Counted from the first letter of the stretch, positions 1 to 9,686 are shown. The stretch is 64,000 bases of DNA from Spongiibacter nanhainus (GCF_016132545.1 NZ_CP066167.1:1143001-1207000), one strand, 5' to 3'. Program-made: numbers and translations. Notes: generated by a model not told the origin, from the sequence alone.

Positions 1-1
1 C

Positions 2-124
2 CCGCTGATCGATAGCATTCAGGTCAAGCGTCGCGGCGACGTGCGCCAGGCCAAGCTGTACTACCTGCGCGAGCGTAGCGGTCGTTCTGCCCGCATCAAA
101 GAGAAGCTGGCCAACAAAGGCTAA
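2..124 (+). CDS. rplS: 50S ribosomal protein L19, C-terminal 40 residues (5' end outside window)
   Basis: The open frame entering from the left edge encodes the basic C-terminus of L19, including [20 protein letters not shown] and the ending KEKLANKG. L19 sits at the 30S/50S interface of the large subunit. Only the last third is present, so the start and upstream genes (normally rpsP-rimM-trmD) cannot be seen. A strong intrinsic terminator follows 18 bases after the stop, ending that operon. Confidence 0.95.
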   Translation, partial: PLIDSIQVKRRGDVRQAKLYYLRERSGRSARIKEKLANKG

Positions 125-142
125 GTTTTTCACCGAAATTTC

Positions 143-170
143 AAAAAGGCAGCCATTGGCTGCCTTTTTT
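143..170 (+). terminator. Rho-independent terminator after rplS
   Basis: The hairpin AAAAAGGCAGCC-att-GGCTGCCTTTTTT has a GC-rich stem and a run of six T. It lies just after the rplS stop and closes the ribosomal operon. Confidence 0.93.
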
Positions 171-274
171 GTTTGTGGCCGCTAAGTGGGCGGTTATTGG
201 GTGTTGTCCTGGGCGATTGGCATTTGGTCGGCGGCTGTCTACCATGCGATGACCCAACCTGAAGCGAGCGGCAT

Positions 275-1168
275 ATGGCCGGCGACGCCGATATTATTGA
301 TCGTTACATTGATGCGCTGTGGCTGGAAAAAGGCCTCAGTGACAACAGTCTGCAGGCCTACCGGCGAGACCTGACGGCCTGGGCTGCGTGGCTGGAGGGC
401 GAGGGTGGCTCGCTGCTTGGCGCGTCTCGGGCCGATGTGCTGGGCTATCTTGGCTCAGCGGGCTCCCGCCGCAAATCCGCTCGCAGCACCGCGCGGCTGA
501 TGTCCTGCCTGCGGGGCTTTTACCGCTATCAGGTGCGGGAAGGGCGCCTGCAGGAAGATCCCGTGGCGGATATCGACGCTCCGCGTCTGGGGCGACCACT
601 ACCCAAATCTCTCAGCGAGGCCGATGTGGAGGCCTTACTCGACGCGCCTGATACCGATGACCCTCTGGAACTGAGGGACCGGGCGATGATGGAGGTGCTC
701 TATGCCTCTGGTCTGCGTATTACTGAACTGGTCAGCTTGCGTTTTGCCCATGTCGGCCTCAGTCAGGGGGTGATGCGGGTGGTGGGCAAAGGCGATAAGG
801 AGAGATTGGTGCCGCTGGGGGAGGAGGCGTTGAATTGGCTGCAGCGCTATTTGCGGTACGGCCGGCCGGCAATGCTGGCCGATGGCGAATCCGACGTGCT
901 GTTTCCCAGCCGGCGCGGGCGCATGATGACACGTCAGACGTTTTGGCACCGGATAAAACAGTATACACTGCGTGCTGGAATTCGAGCTGAAGTGTCTCCC
1001 CATACCCTGCGGCATGCCTTTGCCACGCATTTGGTCAACCACGGCGCTGATTTGCGGGTGGTGCAGCTGTTGTTGGGGCACAGTGATCTCAGTACCACAC
1101 AAATTTATACCCACGTCGCTCGAGAGCGGATGAAATCCCTGCACAGTGCCCACCACCCCCGGGGGTGA
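275..1168 (+). CDS. xerD: Site-specific tyrosine recombinase XerD
   Basis: This 297-residue protein has the XerD length and layout: an N-terminal SAM-like core-binding domain (about 1-100) and a C-terminal catalytic domain. The active-site set is complete: R148 in GLRITEL, K172 in GKGDKE, H243 and R246 in HTLRH, H269 in LLGHSDLSTTQ and the nucleophile Y278. These positions are nearly identical to E. coli XerD. It acts with XerC at dif to resolve chromosome dimers during division. The chosen ATG begins AGDADIIDRYID, the usual XerD start region; the Shine-Dalgarno is weak. It precedes dsbC, as in Pseudomonas. Confidence 0.95.
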   Translation: MAGDADIIDRYIDALWLEKGLSDNSLQAYRRDLTAWAAWLEGEGGSLLGASRADVLGYLGSAGSRRKSARSTARLMSCLRGFYRYQVREGRLQEDPVADIDAPRLGRPLPKSLSEADVEALLDAPDTDDPLELRDRAMMEVLYASGLRITELVSLRFAHVGLSQGVMRVVGKGDKERLVPLGEEALNWLQRYLRYGRPAMLADGESDVLFPSRRGRMMTRQTFWHRIKQYTLRAGIRAEVSPHTLRHAFATHLVNHGADLRVVQLLLGHSDLSTTQIYTHVARERMKSLHSAHHPRG

Positions 1169-1257
1169 CAGGGGCACAGCGAGCGGAGCGGGGAAACTTT
1201 ACCCGGTGGTTAGGACTCTTAGTTTGGATAGCCACTGGCCACTGGAGAAATGGTTGA

Positions 1258-2034
1258 ATGAAGTTAGCTAACGCAATGTGTCGTCGTCTGGGCGTGGCGG
1301 CATTGATGGCAGTGGTCCTGCCTCTTACCTTTGCCCACACGCAAGCCCAGGCCGAGACCTTTGTCGACAAAGCGGCGGAAAGTGCGATTCGAGCGTCTTT
1401 TAAATCGGCGCGCCCCGACCTGAGTATCGAGTCGGTGAGCAAAAGCGAGGTCCAGGGTCTGTACCGGGCCGAAGTGCAAAATGGTCCCACCTTTTACGCC
1501 AGCCCGGATGGCAAGTACATCCTGCTGGGTGAACTGTACGAAATCGGTGAAAACGGCATTGAAAACGTCGAGGAAAAGCGCCTGATGCCGGAGCGCAAGG
1601 CCGCCCTGTCAGCGGTGAGCGACGACGATATGATTACTTTCAGCCCCAAGGGTGAAACCAAAGCTTCGCTCTACGTCTTTACCGATGTGGACTGTGGCTA
1701 CTGTCAAAAGCTGCATCAGGAAGTGCCGCGCCTCAATCAGCTGGGTATCGCCGTGCATTACCTGGCTTATCCTCGGGCAGGCGTGGGCCCTCAGTCTCCC
1801 ACCTACAGTAAAATGGTGTCCGCGTGGTGCGCAGATGATCGCCAGGCGGCCATGGATATTCTCAAGCAAGGCGGCAATGTGCCCACTAAAACCTGCGCCA
1901 ACCCAGTGGCAGAGCAGTATCGTCTGGGCGCGCAGCTGGGTGTGACCGGTACGCCTGCGATTGTCACCGAGTCTGGCCGCCTGATACCTGGCTACAAACC
2001 CGCCGACCAATTGGCGGCTACCGTTCTGCGCTGA
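1258..2034 (+). CDS. dsbC: Periplasmic thiol:disulfide interchange protein DsbC
   Basis: 258 residues. A basic/hydrophobic signal peptide (about 1-32, ending AHTQAQA) is followed by an N-terminal dimerisation domain and a thioredoxin-like domain with the active site C146-G-Y-C149 after FTDVD. The cis-proline motif TGTPAIV is near the C-terminus. A second cysteine pair lies in SAWCADD...KTCANP. DsbC isomerises wrong disulfides in the periplasm and is kept reduced by DsbD. It lies between xerD and hom, the Pseudomonas order. An 8-bp inverted repeat (2032-2048) overlaps the stop. Confidence 0.95.
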   Translation: MKLANAMCRRLGVAALMAVVLPLTFAHTQAQAETFVDKAAESAIRASFKSARPDLSIESVSKSEVQGLYRAEVQNGPTFYASPDGKYILLGELYEIGENGIENVEEKRLMPERKAALSAVSDDDMITFSPKGETKASLYVFTDVDCGYCQKLHQEVPRLNQLGIAVHYLAYPRAGVGPQSPTYSKMVSAWCADDRQAAMDILKQGGNVPTKTCANPVAEQYRLGAQLGVTGTPAIVTESGRLIPGYKPADQLAATVLR

Positions 2035-2181
2035 TCGCCCGGCGATCATTCTCTATTCGGGGCGGCGTGGTAATGCGGCCCCGGCTCTACTAAAATGCGC
2101 GTTTTCCCGGCCATTCGCGTCCCACCGGACGCGGGGCAGGCCGATATACATTTAGCGTGGGAATTCCCTGAAGGAGTGGCA

Positions 2182-3489
2182 GTGAACCCGATCAAAGTAG
2201 GAATTTGCGGTCTCGGTACCGTCGGCAGCGGCACATACAATGTGCTGACTCGCAACGCCAAGGAAATTGCCTCCCGTGTAGGCACCGACATCGTTATCGC
2301 CGAGATTGGTGCACGCCGTGACAACCCCAATTGCGATACCGGCTCGGTGCCGGTAAACCGCGACGTGTTTGCGTTGGCCGAAAACCCCGAGATCGACATC
2401 ATCGTTGAGTTGATCGGCGGCACCACCGTGGCCAAAGAGCTGGTGCTCAAGGCCGTTGCCAATGGCAAGCATGTGGTGACGGCCAACAAGGCGCTGATTG
2501 CCGAGTACGGCAATGAGATTTTTGCCGCTGCCGCCGAACATGGCGTCACAGTTGCTTTTGAAGCCGCTGTGGCCGGGGGCATTCCCATTATCAAGGCACT
2601 GCGGGAAGGCCTGGCCGGTAACAAAATCGATTGGTTGGCGGGCATCATCAACGGCACCGGTAACTTCATCCTCACCGAGATGCGGGAAAAGGGCCGGGAC
2701 TTCAACGATGTGCTGGCCGAGGCCCAGGCTCTGGGCTATGCCGAAGCCGACCCTACTTTTGACGTGGAGGGCATCGACGCTGCCCACAAGCTGGTGATTC
2801 TGGCGTCTCTGGCCTTTGGCATCCCTCTGCAGTTCGACAAGGCCTATACCGAAGGCATCAGCCGGATTTCCCAGGAAGATGTGACCTACGCCGAGCAGCT
2901 GGGCTACCGCATCAAGCACTTGGGTATCGCCCGGGACACCGACAAGGGCATTGAGCTGCGGGTACACCCCACGCTGATTCCCGAGAAGCGCCTGATTGCC
3001 AATGTTAATGGCGTGATGAATGCGGTGATGGTGCAGTCCGACGCTGTGGGTCCAACCCTGTATTACGGCGCCGGTGCTGGCAGCGAGCCCACCGCCTCGG
3101 CGGTGGTGGCCGATATCGTCGATGTCGCCCGGACCCTGACCGCAGGCCCGGAGAATCGGGTGCCTTACCTGTCCTTCCAGCAGTCGGCATTGAGCAGCCA
3201 CCCGGTACTGCCCATTGACGATGTGGAAACCGCTTACTATCTGCGCATGAGCGCGGTGGACCGCCCCGGGGTATTGTCCAAAGTGGCGCAAATTCTCAGC
3301 GACGACGGCATCAGTATCGAAGCGCTGATCCAGAAGGAGCCGGCTGAAGGGCAAAACCTGGTGCCGATGATTATCCTTACCAACCGCACCGTGGAAGGCA
3401 AATTGTCCGCGGCGGTAAGTCGCATAGAAGGCCTGGAAAGCATTGTCGGCGAAGTGACCCGCATCCGTGTGGAATCTTTGGCGGGTTAA
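2182..3489 (+). CDS. hom: Homoserine dehydrogenase
   Basis: This enzyme reduces aspartate semialdehyde to homoserine in threonine/methionine synthesis. The GTG at 2182 is chosen because it follows AAGGAG and gives a 435-residue protein beginning VNPIKVGICGLGTVGSG, the N-terminal Rossmann motif. An in-frame ATG 87 bases upstream would add an unlikely leader. The central catalytic domain has the GIINGTGNFILTEM segment. A C-terminal ACT domain (MSAVDRPGVLSKVAQIL onward, about residue 350) suggests feedback by threonine. It is monofunctional, with no aspartokinase domain. thrC follows 67 bases downstream, probably in one transcript. Confidence 0.96.
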   Translation: MNPIKVGICGLGTVGSGTYNVLTRNAKEIASRVGTDIVIAEIGARRDNPNCDTGSVPVNRDVFALAENPEIDIIVELIGGTTVAKELVLKAVANGKHVVTANKALIAEYGNEIFAAAAEHGVTVAFEAAVAGGIPIIKALREGLAGNKIDWLAGIINGTGNFILTEMREKGRDFNDVLAEAQALGYAEADPTFDVEGIDAAHKLVILASLAFGIPLQFDKAYTEGISRISQEDVTYAEQLGYRIKHLGIARDTDKGIELRVHPTLIPEKRLIANVNGVMNAVMVQSDAVGPTLYYGAGAGSEPTASAVVADIVDVARTLTAGPENRVPYLSFQQSALSSHPVLPIDDVETAYYLRMSAVDRPGVLSKVAQILSDDGISIEALIQKEPAEGQNLVPMIILTNRTVEGKLSAAVSRIEGLESIVGEVTRIRVESLAG

Positions 3490-3556
3490 TACCCCAGCCG
3501 GCTAGTGATATTGGCGCGGGGGCAGACCCCGCCAACGAAACGAGATTGAAGACACC

Positions 3557-4954
3557 GTGAAATACATCAGCACCCGCGGCCAGGCGCCGGCACTTAACTT
3601 TGAAGACGTCATGCTCACTGGCCTGGCGCCAGACGGCGGCCTCTATGTGCCGGAATCGCTGCCTCACTACAGCGAAGCGCAGATCGCCGCCTGGTCTTCA
3701 TTGCCCTACACCGACCTGGCCTTTGAAATCGTGCAGCCCTTTGTGGCGGGCTGCATCCCGGATGCCGATCTAAAGGCCATCATCGACGATACCTACAGCG
3801 AGTTTCGCCACCCGGCTATCGCGCCGCTGGTGCAGCTGGGGCACAACGAGTGGCTGCTGGAATTGTTCCAGGGCCCGACTCTGGCCTTTAAAGACTTTGC
3901 CCTGCAGATGCTGGGGCGCCTGCTGGACTATGTGCTGGAAAAGCGCCAGCAGAAAGTGGTGATTATGGGGGCCACCTCTGGTGACACTGGTTCAGCGGCC
4001 ATCCACGGCACCAAGCGCTGCAGCAATATCGATATCTTTATTCTCCACCCCTATCAGCGGGTGTCGGAAGTACAGCGCCGGCAGATGACCACGGTGATGG
4101 GAGACAATATCCACAACATCGCCCTCAAAGGGCACTTTGACCACTGCCAGGCCATGGTCAAGGCCAGCTTCGCCGACCAGGGCTTTTTGCCGGAAGGGCG
4201 CCAGCTGGTGGCGGTGAACTCTATCAACTGGGCGCGGATCATGGCCCAGATCGTCTACTATTTTTACGCCGCCTATGCCTTGGGTGCACCGTCGCGCCGG
4301 GTGAGTTTCTCGGTGCCCACCGGCAACTTCGGTGATATCTACGCCGGCTACCTGGCCAAGCAAATGGGACTGCCCATCGAGCAGCTGGTAGTGGCCACCA
4401 ATCAGAATGACATTCTGCACCGTTTTATCAGCAACAATCAGTTTGAGAAGCACGAGCTGCAGCACACCCTGTCCCCCAGTATGGATATCGTGGTGTCCTC
4501 CAACTTCGAGCGCATGTTGTTTGACTGCTTCGACCGGGATGGCGCCGCCATTGCCGACCTGATGGAGCGCATGAACACCGAGACGGTATCCATCCCCGCG
4601 ACGGCCTTTGATAAGGTGCGCGGCTTGTTCAACAGCTACAGTGTTGACGATGCCGCCACCGTCGACACCATCAGCCGTGTCTACGAAGACAGTGAATACC
4701 TGCTGGATCCCCATTCCGCCATCGGAGTGAAGGCGGCCCGGGAGTGCTGGCAGGACCGCAGTGTGCCCATGGTCACCCTGGCCACGGCCCATCCCGCCAA
4801 GTTCCCCGAAGCGGTGATGAAGGCCGGTTACCCGGATGCGCCGCCACTGCCCCACCATATGGCCGATCTGTTTGATCTGGATGAGCGCTACGAGGTCATC
4901 GATAACGACCTGGCTGCCGTGCATTCCTTTATGGCTGCCAATATCCGCGCTTAA
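3557..4954 (+). CDS. thrC: Threonine synthase
   Basis: PLP enzyme converting O-phosphohomoserine to threonine. The GTG start at 3557 gives a 465-residue protein starting KYISTRGQAPALNFEDV, as in Pseudomonas-type ThrC. The PLP lysine is K112 in LAFKDFALQML and the phosphate-binding loop is GATSGDTGSAA (about 138-148). It lies directly after hom. The hom-thrC gap contains an imperfect GC-rich hairpin (about 3511-3535) that could be a processing or attenuation element. recJ starts 3 bases after its stop, so translational coupling is likely. Confidence 0.96.
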   Translation: MKYISTRGQAPALNFEDVMLTGLAPDGGLYVPESLPHYSEAQIAAWSSLPYTDLAFEIVQPFVAGCIPDADLKAIIDDTYSEFRHPAIAPLVQLGHNEWLLELFQGPTLAFKDFALQMLGRLLDYVLEKRQQKVVIMGATSGDTGSAAIHGTKRCSNIDIFILHPYQRVSEVQRRQMTTVMGDNIHNIALKGHFDHCQAMVKASFADQGFLPEGRQLVAVNSINWARIMAQIVYYFYAAYALGAPSRRVSFSVPTGNFGDIYAGYLAKQMGLPIEQLVVATNQNDILHRFISNNQFEKHELQHTLSPSMDIVVSSNFERMLFDCFDRDGAAIADLMERMNTETVSIPATAFDKVRGLFNSYSVDDAATVDTISRVYEDSEYLLDPHSAIGVKAARECWQDRSVPMVTLATAHPAKFPEAVMKAGYPDAPPLPHHMADLFDLDERYEVIDNDLAAVHSFMAANIRA

Positions 4955-4957
4955 GCC

Positions 4958-6685
4958 GTGAGTGGCTTTCCCCGAGTTGCCTATCGCGACGTGCCGGCAT
5001 CCACTGACCTGGATGCCGGATCTCCTCTTCTAGCCCAATTGTATGCCGCCCGGGGCATCGCCGATTCCCAGGCCCTTAAGTTGGGGCTGGATGCGCTGCC
5101 CAAGCCCACCATGCTGGGTCTGGATCAGGCGGTTGCCCGTCTGGAGCAGGCCATTGCCAATCATCAGCACATTCTGATCGTCGGTGATTTTGATTGCGAT
5201 GGCGCCACGAGTACCGCCTTGGCGATGCTGGGCCTGCGGGCTTTGGGCGCCAGCAATGTCGATTTTCTGGTTCCCAATCGCTTTGAATTTGGCTATGGCC
5301 TCAGCCCGGAAATTGTCGAGGTGGCTGCCCAGCGCCAGCCCGATTTGATTGTCACGGTCGACAACGGCATCTCCAGTATCGAAGGCGTCGCCGCAGCGGC
5401 GCGCCACGGTATCCCGGTGGTGGTGACCGACCACCATCTGCCCGGCGATGCACTGCCGGAGGCCGCGGCAATCGTGAACCCCAATCAACCCGGCTGTCCT
5501 TTCCCCGATAAGTCCTTGGCCGGGGTGGGGGTGATGTTCTATTTGCTGCTGGCACTGCGGGCGCAAATGCGACAGCAGGGTGTGGATTCTCTACCCAATC
5601 TGGGCGAACTGCTGGATTTAGTGGCACTGGGCACCGTCGCCGATGTGGTGCCCCTCAGCCATGCCAATCGGATTCTGGTGGAGCAGGGCTTGCGGCGCAT
5701 CCGTGCCGGTCGCTGCCGGCCGGGAATTTCTGCCTTGCTGAGGGTGTCTGGCCGGGATCCCCAGCGCCTGGTGGCCAGCGATCTGGGTTTTGCTCTGGGG
5801 CCCCGGCTTAACGCTGCCGGGCGGCTTGATGATATGACGGTGGGGATTCGCTGCCTGCTGGAGGACGACCCCGACCGCGCCCTGAATTTGGCCGCCGAAT
5901 TGGATGGCCTCAATCGGGAGCGGCGCGCCATCGAGCAGAGCATGCAGGAGGACGCCCTCAAGGCCTTGGCCCACCTGCAACTGGATCAGGCGGATATCCC
6001 GGCGGGGCTGTGCCTGTTTGATGAGACCTGGCACCAGGGGGTGGTGGGGATTCTGGCTTCGCGGATCAAGGAGCGCTTTCACCGCCCGGTGATTGCCTTT
6101 GCCGAGGAGGATGACCGGCACGTCAAGGGTTCGGCCCGCAGCATTCCCGGCCTGCATATGCGGGACACCCTGGACTTGATTGCCAAGCGCCACCCGGATC
6201 TGCTGCGAAAATTTGGCGGCCACGCGATGGCGGCGGGTTTATCCTTGGCGACGGAAGATTATCCGCGCTTCAGCGAGGTGTTCGCCGCCACGGTGGCAGA
6301 GCTGCTCAGCGAGGACCAGCTGGAGGCCGTGGTGCATTGCGACGGCACTTTGCAGGCCTCGCAGTTTGCTCTGGAAACCGCTGAGCAACTGCGCCGTGCC
6401 GGCCCCTGGGGACAGGGCTTTCCCGAGCCGGTCTTTCACGGTGAATTTCGTCTTTTGTCCCAGCGCCTGGTTGGCGAGCGGCACCTTAAAATGCAATTGC
6501 AGCCGATGTTTTCGGGGGCGCCAGAGGGTGAGGCGGTGGATGCCATCGCCTTTAATATCGACCTGGAGCAGTGGCCGGCGCCGGAGGTTGAGACAGTGGA
6601 GTTGGTCTATAAGCTCGACAGCAATCTGTGGCGGGACCGGCTGTCTTTGCAGTTGCTGGTGGAGCACATTCGCCCGGCTGGCTAG
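4958..6685 (+). CDS. recJ: Single-stranded-DNA-specific exonuclease RecJ
   Basis: 575 residues with a GTG start 3 bases after the thrC stop. The DHH phosphoesterase domain has the metal-binding DFDCDG (77-82) and TDHH (157-160) motifs. A DHHA1 motif GGHAMAAGL is near residue 414, followed by the OB-type C-terminal domain. RecJ degrades single-stranded DNA 5' to 3' in RecF-pathway recombination and mismatch/base-excision repair. The order thrC-recJ-prfB-lysS is conserved in related gammaproteobacteria. Confidence 0.95.
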   Translation: MSGFPRVAYRDVPASTDLDAGSPLLAQLYAARGIADSQALKLGLDALPKPTMLGLDQAVARLEQAIANHQHILIVGDFDCDGATSTALAMLGLRALGASNVDFLVPNRFEFGYGLSPEIVEVAAQRQPDLIVTVDNGISSIEGVAAAARHGIPVVVTDHHLPGDALPEAAAIVNPNQPGCPFPDKSLAGVGVMFYLLLALRAQMRQQGVDSLPNLGELLDLVALGTVADVVPLSHANRILVEQGLRRIRAGRCRPGISALLRVSGRDPQRLVASDLGFALGPRLNAAGRLDDMTVGIRCLLEDDPDRALNLAAELDGLNRERRAIEQSMQEDALKALAHLQLDQADIPAGLCLFDETWHQGVVGILASRIKERFHRPVIAFAEEDDRHVKGSARSIPGLHMRDTLDLIAKRHPDLLRKFGGHAMAAGLSLATEDYPRFSEVFAATVAELLSEDQLEAVVHCDGTLQASQFALETAEQLRRAGPWGQGFPEPVFHGEFRLLSQRLVGERHLKMQLQPMFSGAPEGEAVDAIAFNIDLEQWPAPEVETVELVYKLDSNLWRDRLSLQLLVEHIRPAG

Positions 6686-6698
6686 AGTCAACTGGCCC

Positions 6699-6718
6699 CC
6701 GGTAGCTATTACTACCGG
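6699..6718. other. Perfect 7-bp inverted repeat in the recJ-prfB gap
   Basis: CCGGTAG-N6-CTACCGG lies just after the recJ stop. There is no T-run, so it is a weak terminator or a transcript-stabilising hairpin. Confidence 0.45.
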
Positions 6719-6793
6719 TGCTGAGTATTAACAGGCGCCGGCCCCATCAGGTAAAATGCCCGGCTTTTCACCGCGGTCGGGAACTCGCCACCA

Positions 6794-7892
6794 ATGTTAG
6801 AAACCAATGCCCTGCGCACAGCCCTGAAGGATATGACCGAGCGTACAGATACGCTTAGGGGGTATCTTTGACTACGCTAACAAGAAAGAGCGCCTGACCG
6901 AAGTCGAGCTGGAACTGGGCGACCCGGGAGTGTGGGACGATCCCGCCCGGGCCCAGGAATTGGGTAAAGAGCGCTCCAGCCTGGAAGCGGTGGTGGCCTC
7001 CATTGATGAACTCGACGCCGGTATCGCCGACGCCGAAGAGCTGTTGGAAATGGCCATCGAAGAGAGCGATGACGACACCGTCGAGGCGGTGCAGTCCGAT
7101 ATCGATCGCCTGGAGGCGGTACTGGCCAAACTGGAATTTCGTCGCATGTTTTCCGGCGAAATGGACCCCAACAATTGCTACCTGGATATCCAGTCCGGAT
7201 CGGGCGGCACTGAGGCGCAGGACTGGGCCAATATGGTGCTGCGGATGTACCTGCGCTGGTGTGAAGACAAAGGCTTTAAAGCCGACTTGGTGGAAGCCTC
7301 CGACGGTGAGGTCGCCGGTATTAAAAGCGCCACTATCCATGTGCAGGGCGAATACGCCTTTGGTTGGCTGCGTACCGAAACCGGCGTACACCGCCTGGTC
7401 CGCAAATCGCCCTTTGATTCCGGTAACCGCCGCCACACGTCATTTTGCTCGGTGTTTGTGTCGCCGGAGATCGACGACGATATCGAGATCGATATCGATC
7501 CCTCCGATGTGCGCACCGATACCTATCGCGCCAGCGGCGCCGGTGGTCAGCACGTTAACAAAACCGACTCCGCGGTGCGCCTGACCCACGGCCCTACCAA
7601 CATTGTTGTGCAGTGCCAGAGCGAGCGCTCTCAGCACCAGAACCGGGACAAGGCCTGGAAGATGCTTAAGGCCAAGCTCTACGAGTTGGAGATACAAAAG
7701 CGCAGCAGCGCCGCCCAGGAGTTGGAAGACAGTAAAGCGGACATCGGCTGGGGCAGCCAGATCCGCTCCTATGTGCTGGACGATCAGCGCATCAAAGACC
7801 TGCGCACTAATGTGCAGACCAGCAATTGCAACGCCGTGTTGGACGGCGACCTGGATATGTTTATCGAAGCGAGTTTGAAGTCGGGTCTGTAA
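6794..7892 (+). CDS. prfB: Peptide chain release factor 2 (RF2), made by programmed +1 frameshift
   Basis: The gene is in two frames. Codons 1-25 run from the ATG at 6794 ([13 protein letters not shown]...) to CTT at 6866-6868, then an in-frame TGA. Skipping the T at 6869 continues in the +1 frame ([17 protein letters not shown]...) to the stop at 7892, giving 365 residues, as in E. coli RF2. The UGA/UAA recognition tripeptide SPF (in [11 protein letters not shown]) and the catalytic GGQ (in [12 protein letters not shown]) are present. RF2 terminates translation at UGA and UAA. lysS follows 53 bases downstream, the common prfB-lysS pair. Confidence 0.97.
6857..6872 (+). promoter_or_regulatory. 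prfB autoregulatory +1 frameshift site
   Basis: AGGGGG (6857-6862), TAT, the slippery CTT (6866-6868), the TGA stop (6869-6871) and a following C match the canonical bacterial RF2 frameshift signal base for base. The internal Shine-Dalgarno sits 3 bases from CTT. Low RF2 favours the slip, so RF2 level is self-adjusting. Confidence 0.97.
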
Positions 7893-7945
7893 GTCGACCG
7901 CTTTTCCACGCCTATCCAGCTAAAGCATCAACCGGGAATTTAACT

Positions 7946-9448
7946 ATGTCCGAGCACCCCAAGTCTGAACAGCAAGACGCCCAGGAAGAGAATCGCCTGA
8001 TTGCCGAGCGCCGCGCCAAACTGGCGGCGATCCGGGAGAAGCGCAATCCCTTCCCCAATGACTTCCGCCGCGACGCCTACGCGCAGGCATTGCAAGAGGA
8101 GCTGGGCGACAAGGAAAAAGCCGAGCTGGAGACGCTGGATCGCAAGGCCAAGGTGGCTGGACGTATTATGGCCAAGCGCGGCCCCTTTATGGTGTTGCAG
8201 GACGTCAGTGGCCGCATTCAAGCCTACGTGGACAAGAAAACCCTGCCGGCAGAGTTGACCGAAGAGATCAAGCACTGGGACATCGGTGACATCATTTACG
8301 CCTGTGGGCCAGTACACAAATCCGGCAAGGGCGACCTCTATGTGTACATGGAAGAGGCCGGCCTGTTGACCAAATCGCTGCGGCCATTGCCGGATAAATT
8401 CCACGGTCTGCAGGATCAGGAAATCCGCTACCGCCAGCGTTATGTCGATCTGATCATGAACGAGGACTCCCGGCGCACCTTTGCGATTCGTTCAAAAATG
8501 ATCAGCTCCATCCGCAACTATCTCGCCCAGCGGGACTTTGTCGAGGTGGAAACACCAATGATGCAGGTGATTCCCGGCGGTGCCACCGCGCGGCCCTTTG
8601 TCACCCATCACAACGCGCTGGATTTGGATATGTACCTGCGTGTTGCACCGGAGCTGTATCTCAAGCGCCTCGTGGTAGGCGGCATGGAAAAGGTCTTTGA
8701 GATTAACCGTAACTTCCGCAACGAGGGCTTATCCACACGTCACAACCCCGAGTTCACCATGATTGAGTTCTACCAGGCCTATGCGGATTATCGGGACCTG
8801 ATGGATCTCACCGAAGACATGCTGCGCAGCGTGGCGCAGGAAGTGTTGGGCACTACCCAGATTCACTACCAGGGCAGTGACTACGATTTTGCCAAGCCCT
8901 TTGAACGGCTCACCGTGTTTGACGCTATCCTCAAATACAACCCGGGCATCACTGCCGAGCAGTTGGGCGACAAAGATCAGGCCACAGCCATTGCCAAGGG
9001 CTTGGGTATTGAGGTCAAGGACAGCTGGGGGCTGGGTAAAATCCAGATCGAGATCTTTGAAGAAACCGCCGAGCACAAACTGGATCAGCCCACCTTTATT
9101 ACTGAGTACCCCACCGAGGTGTCGCCCCTGGCCCGGCGCAGTGACGACAATCCCTTTGTCACCGATCGCTTCGAGTTTTTTGTCGGTGGCCGGGAGCTGG
9201 CTAACGGCTTCTCCGAGCTGAATGACGCCGAGGACCAGGCCGAGCGCTTTATGGCTCAGGTGGCGGAGAAAGACGCGGGTGATGACGAGGCCATGCACTA
9301 CGATGCCGACTTTGTCGCCGCCCTGGAATACGGCCTGCCCCCCACGGCGGGTGAGGGCATTGGTATCGATCGCCTGGTGATGTTGTTTACCAACTCGCCG
9401 TCGATTCGCGACGTACTGCTCTTCCCCCATATGCGCCCCGAGGGCTGA
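7946..9448 (+). CDS. lysS: Lysyl-tRNA synthetase, class II
   Basis: 500 residues from the ATG at 7946 ([22 protein letters not shown]...), matching LysS length. An upstream in-frame extension into prfB is unlikely. The N-terminal OB-fold anticodon-binding domain (about 60-170, [17 protein letters not shown]) is followed by the class II core: motif 2 [11 protein letters not shown] near 250 and motif 3 [11 protein letters not shown] near 470. It charges tRNA-Lys in the cytoplasm. Confidence 0.97.
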   Translation: MSEHPKSEQQDAQEENRLIAERRAKLAAIREKRNPFPNDFRRDAYAQALQEELGDKEKAELETLDRKAKVAGRIMAKRGPFMVLQDVSGRIQAYVDKKTLPAELTEEIKHWDIGDIIYACGPVHKSGKGDLYVYMEEAGLLTKSLRPLPDKFHGLQDQEIRYRQRYVDLIMNEDSRRTFAIRSKMISSIRNYLAQRDFVEVETPMMQVIPGGATARPFVTHHNALDLDMYLRVAPELYLKRLVVGGMEKVFEINRNFRNEGLSTRHNPEFTMIEFYQAYADYRDLMDLTEDMLRSVAQEVLGTTQIHYQGSDYDFAKPFERLTVFDAILKYNPGITAEQLGDKDQATAIAKGLGIEVKDSWGLGKIQIEIFEETAEHKLDQPTFITEYPTEVSPLARRSDDNPFVTDRFEFFVGGRELANGFSELNDAEDQAERFMAQVAEKDAGDDEAMHYDADFVAALEYGLPPTAGEGIGIDRLVMLFTNSPSIRDVLLFPHMRPEG

Positions 9449-9458
9449 TATTGTTGAC

Positions 9459-9487
9459 GGTGGACATCCTGGGGATGTCCACCCTAC
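9459..9487 (-). repeat. REP-like element 1 (GTAG head plus hairpin), minus orientation
   Basis: On the minus strand GTAG is followed by a perfect 11-bp stem, GGTGGACATCC with a 3-base loop (9459-9469 and 9473-9483). It sits 10 bases after the lysS stop and could also act as a transcript end. The GTAG head plus palindrome is the usual form of RAYT-mobilised REP elements. Confidence 0.7.
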
Positions 9488-9530
9488 GCGACGCCGCTTT
9501 AACCCGCCGATGGTGGTTCCACCCGAGCCA

Positions 9531-9560
9531 GTAGGGCGGACACCGCTGTTCGTGTCCGCC
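9531..9560 (+). repeat. REP-like element 2 (GTAG head plus hairpin)
   Basis: GTAG, then GGCGGACAC (9535-9543), an 8-base loop and GTGTCCGCC (9552-9560). It shares the GTAGGGCGGACA core with element 3 and is inverted relative to element 1. Confidence 0.72.
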
Positions 9561-9587
9561 GATTTACCCACCACGACCACCAGTCTT

Positions 9588-9617
9588 GTAGGGCGGACAA
9601 CGCTTTCTTTGTCCGCC
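9588..9617 (+). repeat. REP-like element 3 (GTAG head plus hairpin)
   Basis: GTAG, then GGCGGACAA (9592-9600), an 8-base loop and TTGTCCGCC (9609-9617). It is a near copy of element 2 in direct orientation, with compensating stem changes (C:G to A:T at the loop end) that keep pairing. Confidence 0.72.
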
Positions 9618-9655
9618 GAATTGTTGCCACCCTAATCACCAGAAAACTTCCATTC

Positions 9656-9686
9656 TGGACAGCAACTTGCGCTTGTATGCTATAGT
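9656..9686 (+). promoter_or_regulatory. Candidate promoter of the Crp-family gene (extended -10)
   Basis: TG-C-TATAGT (9678-9686) is an extended -10. TGGACA (9656-9661) is a possible -35 with a long 19-base spacer. The ATG is at 9723 with CGGAG upstream. Confidence 0.5.

Noticed and set aside
186-374. 62-codon open frame before and into xerD
   Set aside because: Overlaps the xerD start in another frame, has no ribosome site and no recognisable domain.
2152-3354. 400-codon open frame opposite hom
   Set aside because: Shadow of a high-GC gene; the composition is His/Gln/Gly-rich and no motif is visible, while hom is certain.
3992-4924. 310-codon open frame opposite thrC
   Set aside because: Antisense shadow with no domain; thrC is complete on the other strand.
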